Positions 8,634 through 15,252 of a stretch of 64,000 nucleotides of DNA are shown here, one piece after another. The DNA comes from Proteinivorax hydrogeniformans (GTDB lineage Bacteria; Bacillota; Proteinivoracia; Proteinivoracales; Proteinivoracaceae): NCBI RefSeq assembly GCF_040515995.1, contig NZ_CP159485.1:558001-622000 (forward strand), read 5' to 3'. Position 1 is the first letter of the stretch; the number at the start of each line of letters is the position of its first letter. The position numbers and the translations under genes are program-made. Below the pieces are notes generated by a model. It was not told the DNA's origin. It was given only the letters and a program-made list of their open reading frames with translations, and searched no databases.

Positions 8634-8987
8634 ATGAATGAAAAAATTCAAGTGCTTAAAATGATTGAAAGTGGAAAAATAACTGCGGAAGAAGGGGCAA
8701 AGTTATTAGCTGCAGTGGACGTTAAAGATGAAGGCAAAAAAACTAGGGGTAAGGCTAAGCAACTAAGGATAAAGGTGGTAGATAAAGTTAGCAAAAGAGT
8801 TAAAACTAACGTTAAAATCCCCATGTATTTAGTTTCGCTAGGTATGAAATTTATACCTGAGGAAAGCTCTGTCACCCAAAAAGAGTTAGCTGAAGCTATA
8901 GAGCTTGCTAAATCTGGCGAAGAAGGAAAGGTTTTAGAAGTAGAAGATAGGGACTCAAACTATGATGTCCATATTATAGTTGAGTAG
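8634..8987 (+). CDS. SHOCT-like domain protein, 117 aa
   Basis: The N-terminus is the shared motif VLKMIESGKITAEEGAKLL. A basic linker (KKTRGKAKQLRIKVVDK) follows, then a domain that begins like the next protein (VKIPMYLVSLGMKFIP) and ends in an acidic region. It starts immediately after the upstream stop codon. It resembles the 130-residue protein encoded at 8999 over its full length, so the two are probably tandem duplicates. The second domain resembles YvlB-type short proteins of Firmicutes. Function unknown. Confidence 0.75.
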   Translation: MNEKIQVLKMIESGKITAEEGAKLLAAVDVKDEGKKTRGKAKQLRIKVVDKVSKRVKTNVKIPMYLVSLGMKFIPEESSVTQKELAEAIELAKSGEEGKVLEVEDRDSNYDVHIIVE

Positions 8988-8998
8988 GGGGGACGTTT

Positions 8999-9391
8999 AT
9001 GTCAAAAAGTAAGCTACAGGTCCTAGAAATGATAAAAGAAGGAAAGGTAACTGCAAAAGAAGGGTTAAAACTTTTGGAGGCGTTAGATGAAAGCGAGGCT
9101 TATAACGAAGATATCGACCTTATATCTGAGTGCAACGTCGAGGATCCAACAAATCTAAGAATCAGGATTACAAAAGAAAATGAAAAAGGAAAAGAAAAAG
9201 ATCATGTTATCATCCTACCCCTAGGGGTAATAAAGTTTTTAAAGTTATTCCCCATAGCTACTGCAAAAATAAAAGCTAACAACCTTAACCTAACAGGAGA
9301 GGAAGTGTTGGCTAAGGCAGCAAAAGGTGAAAAGGGAATAATAAAAGAAAGTAAAGATGGCAACAAAAGAGTAATTGTAGAGTTAATTTAA
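8999..9391 (+). CDS. SHOCT-like domain protein, 130 aa (paralogue of the preceding gene)
   Basis: The N-terminus is VLEMIKEGKVTAKEGLKLL. The C-terminal part contains LRIRITKENEKGKEKDH and VIILPLGVIKFLKLFP, which line up with LRIKVVDKVSKRVKTNV and VKIPMYLVSLGMKFIP in the previous protein. GGGGGGACG lies before the ATG. It is the last gene of the SHOCT-like cluster and is followed by a hairpin at 9397. No catalytic motif is seen. It is probably a protein-interaction component that works with the two DUF4097 proteins. Confidence 0.75.
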   Translation: MSKSKLQVLEMIKEGKVTAKEGLKLLEALDESEAYNEDIDLISECNVEDPTNLRIRITKENEKGKEKDHVIILPLGVIKFLKLFPIATAKIKANNLNLTGEEVLAKAAKGEKGIIKESKDGNKRVIVELI

Positions 9392-9396
9392 GCTTC

Positions 9397-9431
9397 ACTA
9401 CCCAGCGACTTTATTGGAGGAGCTGGGTAGT
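9397..9431 (+). terminator. Hairpin after the SHOCT-like cluster
   Basis: ACTACCCAGC pairs with GCTGGGTAGT. The T tract after it is short (GTTTAT), so this may be a weak terminator. Confidence 0.55.
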
Positions 9432-9468
9432 AGTTTATAAAAAAACTATAATAAGTGGAGTGGTTTAT

Positions 9469-9852
9469 GTGAAATTTCTTCCTTTTATTTTAGTATTATC
9501 ATTACTTATAGGGGGATGTGCTGTGGACAAAAATCTAGAAAAATCAGCGGATTTAGCAAAGGCTCCCGATGCAATAGAAGTACAGAGAGAGCGGCTAAAA
9601 AAAGCTGGTGGCGAGTATATTTATGACTGTGACGACACAGGAAAAAAATATGTATACATTGCCTTAGGAGAAAGACCGACTGGTGGGTACTCAATCAAGA
9701 CTGAAGTGGAAAAGCAAGAGAATAAAATCGTAGTAAAATATAAAGAGGTAAAGCCGGCAAAAGGCGATATGGTAACCATGGTGATTACTTATCCTGAAAA
9801 GCTTCTAATTTTCGATACCGAAAAGGAGATTGAAGTTAAAAAGATTAATTAG
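9469..9852 (+). CDS. Lipoprotein with PrcB C-terminal-like domain
   Basis: About 127 residues. The N-terminus is a lipoprotein signal (KFLPFILVLSLLIGGC) with lipobox Cys at residue 17, so it should be anchored outside the cell membrane. Residues from about 55 on (VYIALGERPTGGYSIK, then VVKYKEVKPAKGD) match the PrcB C-terminal domain, named for a subunit of a Treponema protease complex and common in clostridial lipoproteins. GGAG at 9456-9459 favours the GTG at 9469 over the in-frame GTG at 9460. It is probably a single-gene unit between two hairpins. The actual role is unknown. Confidence 0.75.
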   Translation: MKFLPFILVLSLLIGGCAVDKNLEKSADLAKAPDAIEVQRERLKKAGGEYIYDCDDTGKKYVYIALGERPTGGYSIKTEVEKQENKIVVKYKEVKPAKGDMVTMVITYPEKLLIFDTEKEIEVKKIN

Positions 9853-9862
9853 AATGGAGAAC

Positions 9863-9900
9863 AAAAAAGAAAACACCCTATAGCTGGTGTTTTCTTTTTA
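9863..9900. terminator. Bidirectional terminator between convergent genes
   Basis: AAAAAGAAAACACC / GGTGTTTTCTTTTT around an 8-base loop, between the PrcB-like gene and the reverse-strand gene ending at 9933. Confidence 0.85.
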
Positions 9901-9932
9901 ATTTTGATGGCACCTGCCATGTATGATTATTT

Positions 9933-10931
9933 TCATGATTTTAGGTCATGTTTGCTTGCAGGTTTTCCTTTAGCTCTTTGCTGCTCAAGCTCTCTGTTCT
10001 TCTTTGCAAATTCTTCTTTAAGATAGTGCTTCAAGGCAGGAGAAGGATTTTTTACTATCTTACCCTTTGCTTTTTTAATAGTTGAGTTCTTTGCCATTTT
10101 ATCAACCTCCAGTTCAGATTTAAGCTCAGTCTCATCAAGATTTCTCTGCTCTTTTTGGAACTCTTTATAAATGGTTTCAGCCATATTTTCCTGAACAGAT
10201 AGGTCTTCTTCTTTGGGTGCAGTTGGGTTATGCCCTAGATCGGTAAAAGTGTTGTCATCTTCTTGCACCTGTACAGGTTCTTTTTCTGTAGTCTCATCTC
10301 CATCCACATTTTGTATAAAAAGTTCCCAATCTATCTCTGGAATTGCATTAGTGGAAAATCTCATAAGTCCAATTAATAAAGATAGAGCTAGTTTTACACT
10401 ATCTTCTGCCTCATTTTTTTGGCGCCAGTTCACTGAGATTATTGGAAGAGATAGTTTTTTCCACATGTTAAGCTGGTCAAGACATTCCATAGTATTCTTT
10501 TTAGGAGGTGAAATGTAATCAAGCTCAAACACCTTTGTTAGTGACCAACGAACGCTCTCTGCTAACCTTTTTGCACCGTTTAAAGTTAAACCACCGAAGT
10601 CCGTTTTGAAAACACCTTCTTTACTGGAAAGGCATAATAGAAGATCATAGTTATCTAGGTTTTGCCTTTTAACTGTTACCTTTTCCACTGTACATCCGGT
10701 ACCTTGTAGGACTCTTTTGCTCTCTGTAAAATAAAGGTCTGAAGTATCGTCCTCTAAATCTAGCAAACCAACTTTTAAATTTGCCAGAGGACTATCAATA
10801 AAAATGACCCTTTCCTTTTCTAAAATCGAAAAATCTTCTCTCATATATTCTACAGGGAGGTATAGAGTGCCATCTTTATCATAAGCCTCTCCCGGCACTT
10901 GGGTGTTTTTCCTGATAATCTTATAACCCAT
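9933..10931 (-). CDS. Unknown protein, possibly a degenerate amidase-like domain with charged tail
   Basis: 332 residues, start supported by GAGGAGGT upstream. The first 200 residues look globular; the segments FTESKRVLQGTGCTVEKVTV, YDLLLCLSSK, LAESVRWSLTKVF and LPIISVNWRQKNEAED have the spacing of an amidase_3 (MurNAc-L-alanine amidase) fold. The zinc-binding His/Glu residues are not evident, so if related it is probably inactive. Residues 210-332 are charged and low-complexity, with a basic C-terminus (ELEQQRAKGKPASKHDL). It is 38 bases downstream of a YheC/D ATP-grasp gene and likely co-transcribed, which suggests a spore or cell-wall role. The amidase relation is tentative. Confidence 0.5.
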   Translation of the reverse strand: MGYKIIRKNTQVPGEAYDKDGTLYLPVEYMREDFSILEKERVIFIDSPLANLKVGLLDLEDDTSDLYFTESKRVLQGTGCTVEKVTVKRQNLDNYDLLLCLSSKEGVFKTDFGGLTLNGAKRLAESVRWSLTKVFELDYISPPKKNTMECLDQLNMWKKLSLPIISVNWRQKNEAEDSVKLALSLLIGLMRFSTNAIPEIDWELFIQNVDGDETTEKEPVQVQEDDNTFTDLGHNPTAPKEEDLSVQENMAETIYKEFQKEQRNLDETELKSELEVDKMAKNSTIKKAKGKIVKNPSPALKHYLKEEFAKKNRELEQQRAKGKPASKHDLKS

Positions 10932-10969
10932 TGTTTAAACCTCCTCAAACTTAGGATAGTTTATTTTAT

Positions 10970-11752
10970 TCATAAATGGGCAAAAGGTGAGTTAAATGTT
11001 AACTTTCTTTTTTTGGATTTAATATGATTTCTGGCAATTTGTTTGTAAAGGTCCATGTCAAAATGGGTAAAAACCTCAAACTTTGGAGCAGAATTTATCT
11101 CTAAAATCCAAGGCCTAAACTGATTATCTAAAGCAACATCCACTCCAATTTGACAAAGATGAGGGAAATGATGCTCCATTGCATTCATTGCCTCTAGGGA
11201 GATGAAAACTAAAATCTCTTTAATGGAGCTTTGCACCTTAGGTGTAGCACCTAGCTCCTCTAACACAGTTTCAAGTGCATATCCTTTGCCGCCGGCACTG
11301 ATATTTGTGGTTAAAAAATTGTCTTTTGCAACTCGGGCAGCAATCCCTGTAACCTCCCATTTTTCTTTAGGGCGTTGAACAATAATTCGTATATCAAAAA
11401 CGTTGCCTTTAAACTGGGGTGTAACTATACCTTGCTGAATGATATATGGGCTTTCATTGATGATGACAGCTGCCAGCTTTGATAAAGCTTCAAAACTTAA
11501 CCCCACATATGTTAAGTGTCTGTAGTTTAAGGTGTATAGTCCTTCCTGTTTTTTTAAAATGGAAAAAACCCCTTTGCCTTGGCTGCTGCGGCATGGCTTG
11601 CAAAATACGAACGGAAACCTTGTGAGAAATTCCTTTAGATCCTCTAAAGTATATGGACAGTAGTGAGGGGAAAAAGATTTAAGAAGAGGATGTTTAGCTA
11701 ATATCTCACTTTTGACCATTTTATTAGACACCAAGCTTTTGTATAATGGCAT
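10970..11752 (-). CDS. YheC/YheD-family ATP-grasp protein (short form)
   Basis: 260 residues. ATP-grasp enzymes join a carboxylate to an amine or thiol through an acyl-phosphate; YheC and YheD of Bacillus subtilis are spore coat associated, with unknown substrates. Visible motifs: FVFCKPCRSSQGKGVFSI (nucleotide-binding lysine and glycine-rich loop, about residue 50), YIIQQGIVTPQFKGNVFDIR (about 105-125), and GVDVALDNQFRPWILEINS (metal-binding E-x-N, about 205-222). Two Cys lie in the loop KPCR and in the preceding strand. It lacks the N-terminal domain of the long forms at 19998 and 32718. The reverse-strand gene 38 bases downstream is probably in the same operon. Confidence 0.85.
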   Translation of the reverse strand: MPLYKSLVSNKMVKSEILAKHPLLKSFSPHYCPYTLEDLKEFLTRFPFVFCKPCRSSQGKGVFSILKKQEGLYTLNYRHLTYVGLSFEALSKLAAVIINESPYIIQQGIVTPQFKGNVFDIRIIVQRPKEKWEVTGIAARVAKDNFLTTNISAGGKGYALETVLEELGATPKVQSSIKEILVFISLEAMNAMEHHFPHLCQIGVDVALDNQFRPWILEINSAPKFEVFTHFDMDLYKQIARNHIKSKKRKLTFNSPFAHL

Positions 11753-11818
11753 AAAAATTCACCCCTAAGATTATCGTTTTAATAGTATATGTGCCTGTTT
11801 GGCAAAAGGTGAAGTCAT

Positions 11819-11945
11819 CGGGGTCTGGATTTGATACCAGTTTGGGATCGCAGTAGCTGTCCGCTTTGGACCGCGGACGTTATGTGCGGGAGCAGACACT
11901 GCTCCCCTACAGTCAGTTTGGGTCATCAGTTGGGGTTATTAATTG
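11819..11945. repeat. REP-like element A, inverted copy
   Basis: Reverse complement of the element seen at 1298, 2029 and 3093, including GTCCGC...GCGGAC and the GGGAGCAG/CTGCTCCC palindrome. It fills most of the 345-bp gap between the ATP-grasp and CAP genes; the rest holds the terminator at 11979. Confidence 0.8.
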
Positions 11946-11978
11946 GGGTTGAGAAATGCTCCTGCAGCTTTATACAGT

Positions 11979-12025
11979 AAAACACGGTTCTAATCATCAA
12001 AAGTCGATGATCAGAACCGTGTTTT
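11979..12025. terminator. Terminator after the CAP-domain gene
   Basis: AAAACACGGTTCT...ATCATC pairs with GATGAT...AGAACCGTGTTTT. The A/T ends make it usable on both strands. It lies about 70 bases past the stop of the reverse-strand CAP gene. Confidence 0.8.
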
Positions 12026-12097
12026 ACTTGTTTTGGATATATATGTCCCAGCCTCCTGATTGTTAGTTTAACCATTCGGGATTTTAGTGGCTGCTAC

Positions 12098-12967
12098 TTA
12101 TTTTGCGGTAAAGATTTGGGTTACATATACGCCGGAAGGATTTTGGTCAACTATGCCAATACCTACATGGGTAAAGTTTGGGTTTAAAATGTTTCTTCTG
12201 TGGCCGTCTGATGCCATAAGTCTATGATGAGAAACAACATAGCTTTGAGAAGATGCAATATTTTCTCCCACCCTTGTAAAGCTTACGCCACCTTCTCTTA
12301 ACATTTGGCCTGCTCTACCGTAAACAGGTGATTCATGGGCAAAGTAGCTGCTATTTATAAAGTCTTGACTTTTAACTCTAGCCCACTTGCTTACTTCCTC
12401 ATCAATTTTTAGGGGAGCTACCCCTGCTGCTTTTCTTTCCTCATTTATAAGCTCTAACATGCTAAGTTCCCGTTGGCTAACTTGATGGGTTGATGTTGGC
12501 TGAGTTTCTTCCTTAATAGGCTGTTGCTCAGTTGGTTGTTCTTGCTTCTGCTCTTGGGGAGTAGAAGGTTGTGTTCTAGTTCCTCTTCTGGCCCAAAAGT
12601 TATCCAGTAGGTTGCTATTTTTTTCTTCGTTCTTATTCTCTTTTACTTGGTTATCATCTTCTGCCGTTTCTTTAGATCCTTCTTCTAATTTGCCTTCATC
12701 AGATTCTTTACTTGGTTTATTATCTAGATCTTCTGTATCTGTTTGTGGCTGGTTTTGCTGTCTTCTTGACGTCCAGAAGTTAGATAAAATACTTTCTTGA
12801 TTGTCGTGGGGGTTATGCTCAGTAGTTTGTTCGTTTTGTAGGCCGCTACTGTTTCCAAACTGTTGCAAAAAGCTGCGATAACTAAAGGCTTCAGCGGGCT
12901 GAGCCGATAGCATAAGCACAGATGTACTAATAACTCCTAAAGTTAAATAAGTAGTGATTTTCTTCAT
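12098..12967 (-). CDS. Secreted CAP-domain (SCP/YkwD-like) protein
   Basis: 289 residues. An N-terminal signal peptide (MKKITTYLTLGVISTSVL...AEA) is followed by a long Gln/Glu/Asn-rich linker (about 28-165) that holds two copies of a short motif (NFWTSRRQQNQPQT and NFWARRGTRTQP). The C-terminal CAP domain (about 170-289) has LELINEERKAAGVAPL, a His in YFAHESP, GENIA and SDGHRRNIL, the usual YkwD/SafA-partner layout. The protein is exported; CAP proteins of spore-formers are often found in coat or wall. A strong site (GAGGGTACC just before the ATG) supports the start. It is a monocistronic unit with its own terminator. The exact activity of bacterial CAP domains is not established. Confidence 0.9.
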   Translation of the reverse strand: MKKITTYLTLGVISTSVLMLSAQPAEAFSYRSFLQQFGNSSGLQNEQTTEHNPHDNQESILSNFWTSRRQQNQPQTDTEDLDNKPSKESDEGKLEEGSKETAEDDNQVKENKNEEKNSNLLDNFWARRGTRTQPSTPQEQKQEQPTEQQPIKEETQPTSTHQVSQRELSMLELINEERKAAGVAPLKIDEEVSKWARVKSQDFINSSYFAHESPVYGRAGQMLREGGVSFTRVGENIASSQSYVVSHHRLMASDGHRRNILNPNFTHVGIGIVDQNPSGVYVTQIFTAK

Positions 12968-13152
12968 GGTACCCTCCTATAATCTTTACATATTATACAT
13001 TAATGTTATCTAACTTATGGTTTATCTTCAAAGGTAATTGTTTCAATTAATAGAGTATTTAGGTATAGGCATTTTTCTTAAAAAACTCAGCTAATAACAT
13101 GCACCAACCCTGGGGTAACTTCATAGAGTATTGTGAAAGGAGGGTACAATAA

Positions 13153-13836
13153 ATGAGAGATAGATTTGATCCAACATGTATAAAACCACCTAAAAATGAT
13201 GAGCCTGAGATTTTAGAATGTATAATCACCACTAAGGTTTATGACGCTTGCCGCCAAACAGAATGTGAATTTTTTGCCTTTAAGCATCCAGATGTTGATT
13301 TCCCAGAGTTTGAGGAAATCGAGCACTTAGCAGGGTCTGCGGAAATAGCTCCCCCTGAAAATGGAAATGAAACACCAAGATTTACGGTTTTGAGCATTAA
13401 CTTAATCAATGGGGGACCTTTAGCTAGGGTGCGAATAGAAGTGTGTGCAGATATAAACCTTACAATTGTCAACACAAAGACACAAGCTGAAGTTACTAAT
13501 ACAGGTCTTGAAGTGTGCTTCACAAAGGATGTAGTGTTATGGCTACCTGAGCCGGAAAGAATGGAAGCAATAGCTGAATCTATTTTCCGAATAGTAGGGG
13601 AACCAATTTTTGAAGAGGTTGAAAGTACAGATGTTGAGGAAGAAGAAGTAGCAGTGTTAATACCAGTTGGCGCTTGGATCATCATTAAGTCAACGGCAGA
13701 AGTGCAACTGCTTATCCCAACATTTGGATTCTGTCCGACACCTCCAGTGTGTGAAGAATTCCCAGACCCATGTGAAGACTTTGAGCAGCTGCCGTTCCCA
13801 GAATTTTACCCACCACAGCCAGATGATGAAGACTGA
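13153..13836 (+). CDS. Cys-containing, Pro/acidic-tailed protein, possibly spore coat
   Basis: 227 residues with no signal peptide. An N-terminal CIITTKVYDACRQTECEFF motif is of the kind seen in clostridial spore-surface and SPOCS/DUF3794-like proteins. The middle is beta-rich (FTVLSINLINGGPLARVRIE...). The C-terminus holds a conserved-looking GAWIIIKSTAEVQLLIPT stretch and a Pro/Asp/Glu-rich Cys tail (CPTPPVCEEFPDPCEDFEQL). The scattered Cys and the tail fit a cross-linked coat protein, but no domain is firmly recognised. AAAGGAGGGT precedes the ATG. The stop codon lies inside the left arm of the terminator hairpin. Confidence 0.55.
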   Translation: MRDRFDPTCIKPPKNDEPEILECIITTKVYDACRQTECEFFAFKHPDVDFPEFEEIEHLAGSAEIAPPENGNETPRFTVLSINLINGGPLARVRIEVCADINLTIVNTKTQAEVTNTGLEVCFTKDVVLWLPEPERMEAIAESIFRIVGEPIFEEVESTDVEEEEVAVLIPVGAWIIIKSTAEVQLLIPTFGFCPTPPVCEEFPDPCEDFEQLPFPEFYPPQPDDED

Positions 13837-13871
13837 CTATAATTGCCGGTTTTTTTCCGGCAATTATAGTC
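13835..13871. terminator. Terminator hairpin overlapping the stop codon
   Basis: GACTATAATTGCCGG and its exact complement around a T7 loop. There is no T tract after the stem, so it may equally be a 3' stabilising stem. The LuxR gene starts 19 bases later. Confidence 0.6.
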
Positions 13872-13889
13872 CACAAGGATGTGGTCTGG

Positions 13890-14492
13890 ATGAACGTACT
13901 TGCTATTATTGATCGTAACTTTGAAAAGGATAACACTGAGCTTATCGGACACCTAAAATCTAAGCAATCTATCAGAGTGATAGAAGCTACAAACTCTTGT
14001 CTAGAAAAGACATTGGCTAGTTATAAGGGATTAGTAATATGGGCTACAAACCAGATTGATTATAATTCAACATTATGGCATCACATGATTTCAAAAAAGC
14101 ATTGCTGGTTTATGCTTATGGAAAGAACGTCTCCTAAGGAGATACTAAAACTCGTAGATCATGGAATTAACTTTATTACCTTAGGTGACCCTAAAAGAGC
14201 TTTTGTGCTAAACAACCAAAACTATAAATTACTTCGTTTAGCGATAGATATTTTATCTTGGTCAGCAGAAAAATTGTTAATAGAAGAGCATAGCTTAAAC
14301 GTACTAAGTAAAAAGGAAAACGAAGTAATAAACCTTCTTTTGGAAGGGTACGAAGACAAGGAAATAGCAAAGAGGCTGTATATTAGTGATAAAACAGTGA
14401 GAAACCATATAAGTAATATTTTAAAAAAAGTCTCGCTAAAAAATAGGACACAGCTTGTGCTGTGGGCATTAAGTCAAAAGGGAGAAATTTAA
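13890..14492 (+). CDS. LuxR-type transcriptional regulator with degenerate receiver domain
   Basis: 200 residues. The C-terminal LuxR/NarL helix-turn-helix is clear: LSKKENEVINLLLEGYEDKE, then ISDKTVRNHISNILKKV (about residues 140-185). The N-terminal 120 residues have the size and strand pattern of a response-regulator receiver (VLAIIDRNF, KGLVIWATN, GINFITLGDP), but the phosphorylatable Asp expected after the third strand is absent, since the strand ends IWATN. It is therefore probably phosphorylation-independent. No histidine kinase is nearby. AAGGA at 13875-13879 favours the ATG at 13890 over the in-frame GTG at 13881. Targets are unknown. Confidence 0.85.
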   Translation: MNVLAIIDRNFEKDNTELIGHLKSKQSIRVIEATNSCLEKTLASYKGLVIWATNQIDYNSTLWHHMISKKHCWFMLMERTSPKEILKLVDHGINFITLGDPKRAFVLNNQNYKLLRLAIDILSWSAEKLLIEEHSLNVLSKKENEVINLLLEGYEDKEIAKRLYISDKTVRNHISNILKKVSLKNRTQLVLWALSQKGEI

Positions 14493-14516
14493 AGTGCCCT
14501 AAAGGCCAAGATTAAA

Positions 14517-14555
14517 AACAGCTCGGCCTCGTTAAGAGGCTGGGTTGTTTTTTTA
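14517..14555 (+). terminator. Terminator after the LuxR-type gene
   Basis: AACAGCTCGGCCTC / GAGGCTGGGTTG stem followed by seven T. Confidence 0.9.
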
Positions 14556-14653
14556 GGTTGCATTAATAGTTTTTGGTTTAAAAACACATTATACTTTATA
14601 AATATGTTAAAATGGGATATCATTATATTGAAAAGAAAGGGGTGAACATAATA

Positions 14654-15004
14654 ATGAGAGGTTTGATCTGGAGATGGGTGATAAACGGATTAGCTCTATT
14701 TTTTGCTGCGCAGATAGTACCAAACATGGCGGTTGATGGTTTTGGATCTGCAATGATAGCTGCTTTGGTACTGGGGTTAGCAAATGCTACCATAAGGCCG
14801 ATAATAAAGTTTTTGACCTTTCCCATAACTATACTTACTTTAGGGCTTTTTACTTTAATTATAAACGGGTTTATTTTATGGATAGTGTCAGTTAACGTAC
14901 AAAATTTCCATGTTGAGGGCTTTTTCAGCGCGGTGCTCGGGGCAATAATACTTAGCGTAATTTCATCACTTCTAACCTATTTTGTGGGAGATAATAGTCT
15001 ATAA
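14654..15004 (+). CDS. Phage holin 4_2 / YvlD-family membrane protein
   Basis: 116 residues with four hydrophobic segments: about 5-22, 30-48, 56-78 and 88-110. The segment ALVLGLANATIRPIIKFLT is the family signature of the YvlD-like proteins (phage_holin_4_2). Despite the name these are mostly chromosomal membrane proteins of unknown function. In Bacillus yvlD sits in an operon with yvlB, a LiaX-like gene; here the LiaX-like genes lie 5-9 kb upstream. AAAGGGGTG upstream sets the start at 14654; the frame is open from 14612. Confidence 0.85.
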   Translation: MRGLIWRWVINGLALFFAAQIVPNMAVDGFGSAMIAALVLGLANATIRPIIKFLTFPITILTLGLFTLIINGFILWIVSVNVQNFHVEGFFSAVLGAIILSVISSLLTYFVGDNSL

Positions 15005-15075
15005 GTGAAATAGGATTTTGTCTTGCTGATGAAATAAGATGAAAAAGTATATACTTAAAAAAGATATTCACTGTT

Positions 15076-15223
15076 TTATCCACATATCCACAATTTAGAC
15101 TAATAAAATCGTGAACTTATCAACATGAGATAAATACCGTTACTGTGGGGTTTCTCTTTTGCGAAACAGATGTAACAAAAAATATAAACAAGCTAATAAC
15201 AATTTTCCACTAGTTTATCCACA
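15076..15223 (+). promoter_or_regulatory. DnaA-box cluster upstream of the pyrophosphatase gene
   Basis: Two exact TTATCCACA boxes (15076-15084 and 15215-15223) in the same orientation, plus near matches (TATCCACAA at about 15085, TTATCAACA at about 15118). A third exact box is inside the next gene at 16331-16339. This may be a DnaA-regulated promoter or DnaA titration site; there is no sign of a replication origin gene set. Confidence 0.5.
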
Positions 15224-15252
15224 AAATTTAATAAGATAGGTGAATGTGAAAA

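Noticed and set aside
10213-10518. Forward frame inside the reverse-strand amidase-like gene
   Set aside because: Shadow with Ser-rich translation of the low-complexity region; no ribosome-binding site.
13239-13936. Three frames overlapping the coat-like gene and terminator
   Set aside because: They cross the terminator or run opposite the better-supported gene.
15005-15252. Replication origin
   Set aside because: Only two exact DnaA boxes, no dnaA/dnaN or AT-rich unwinding arrangement nearby.
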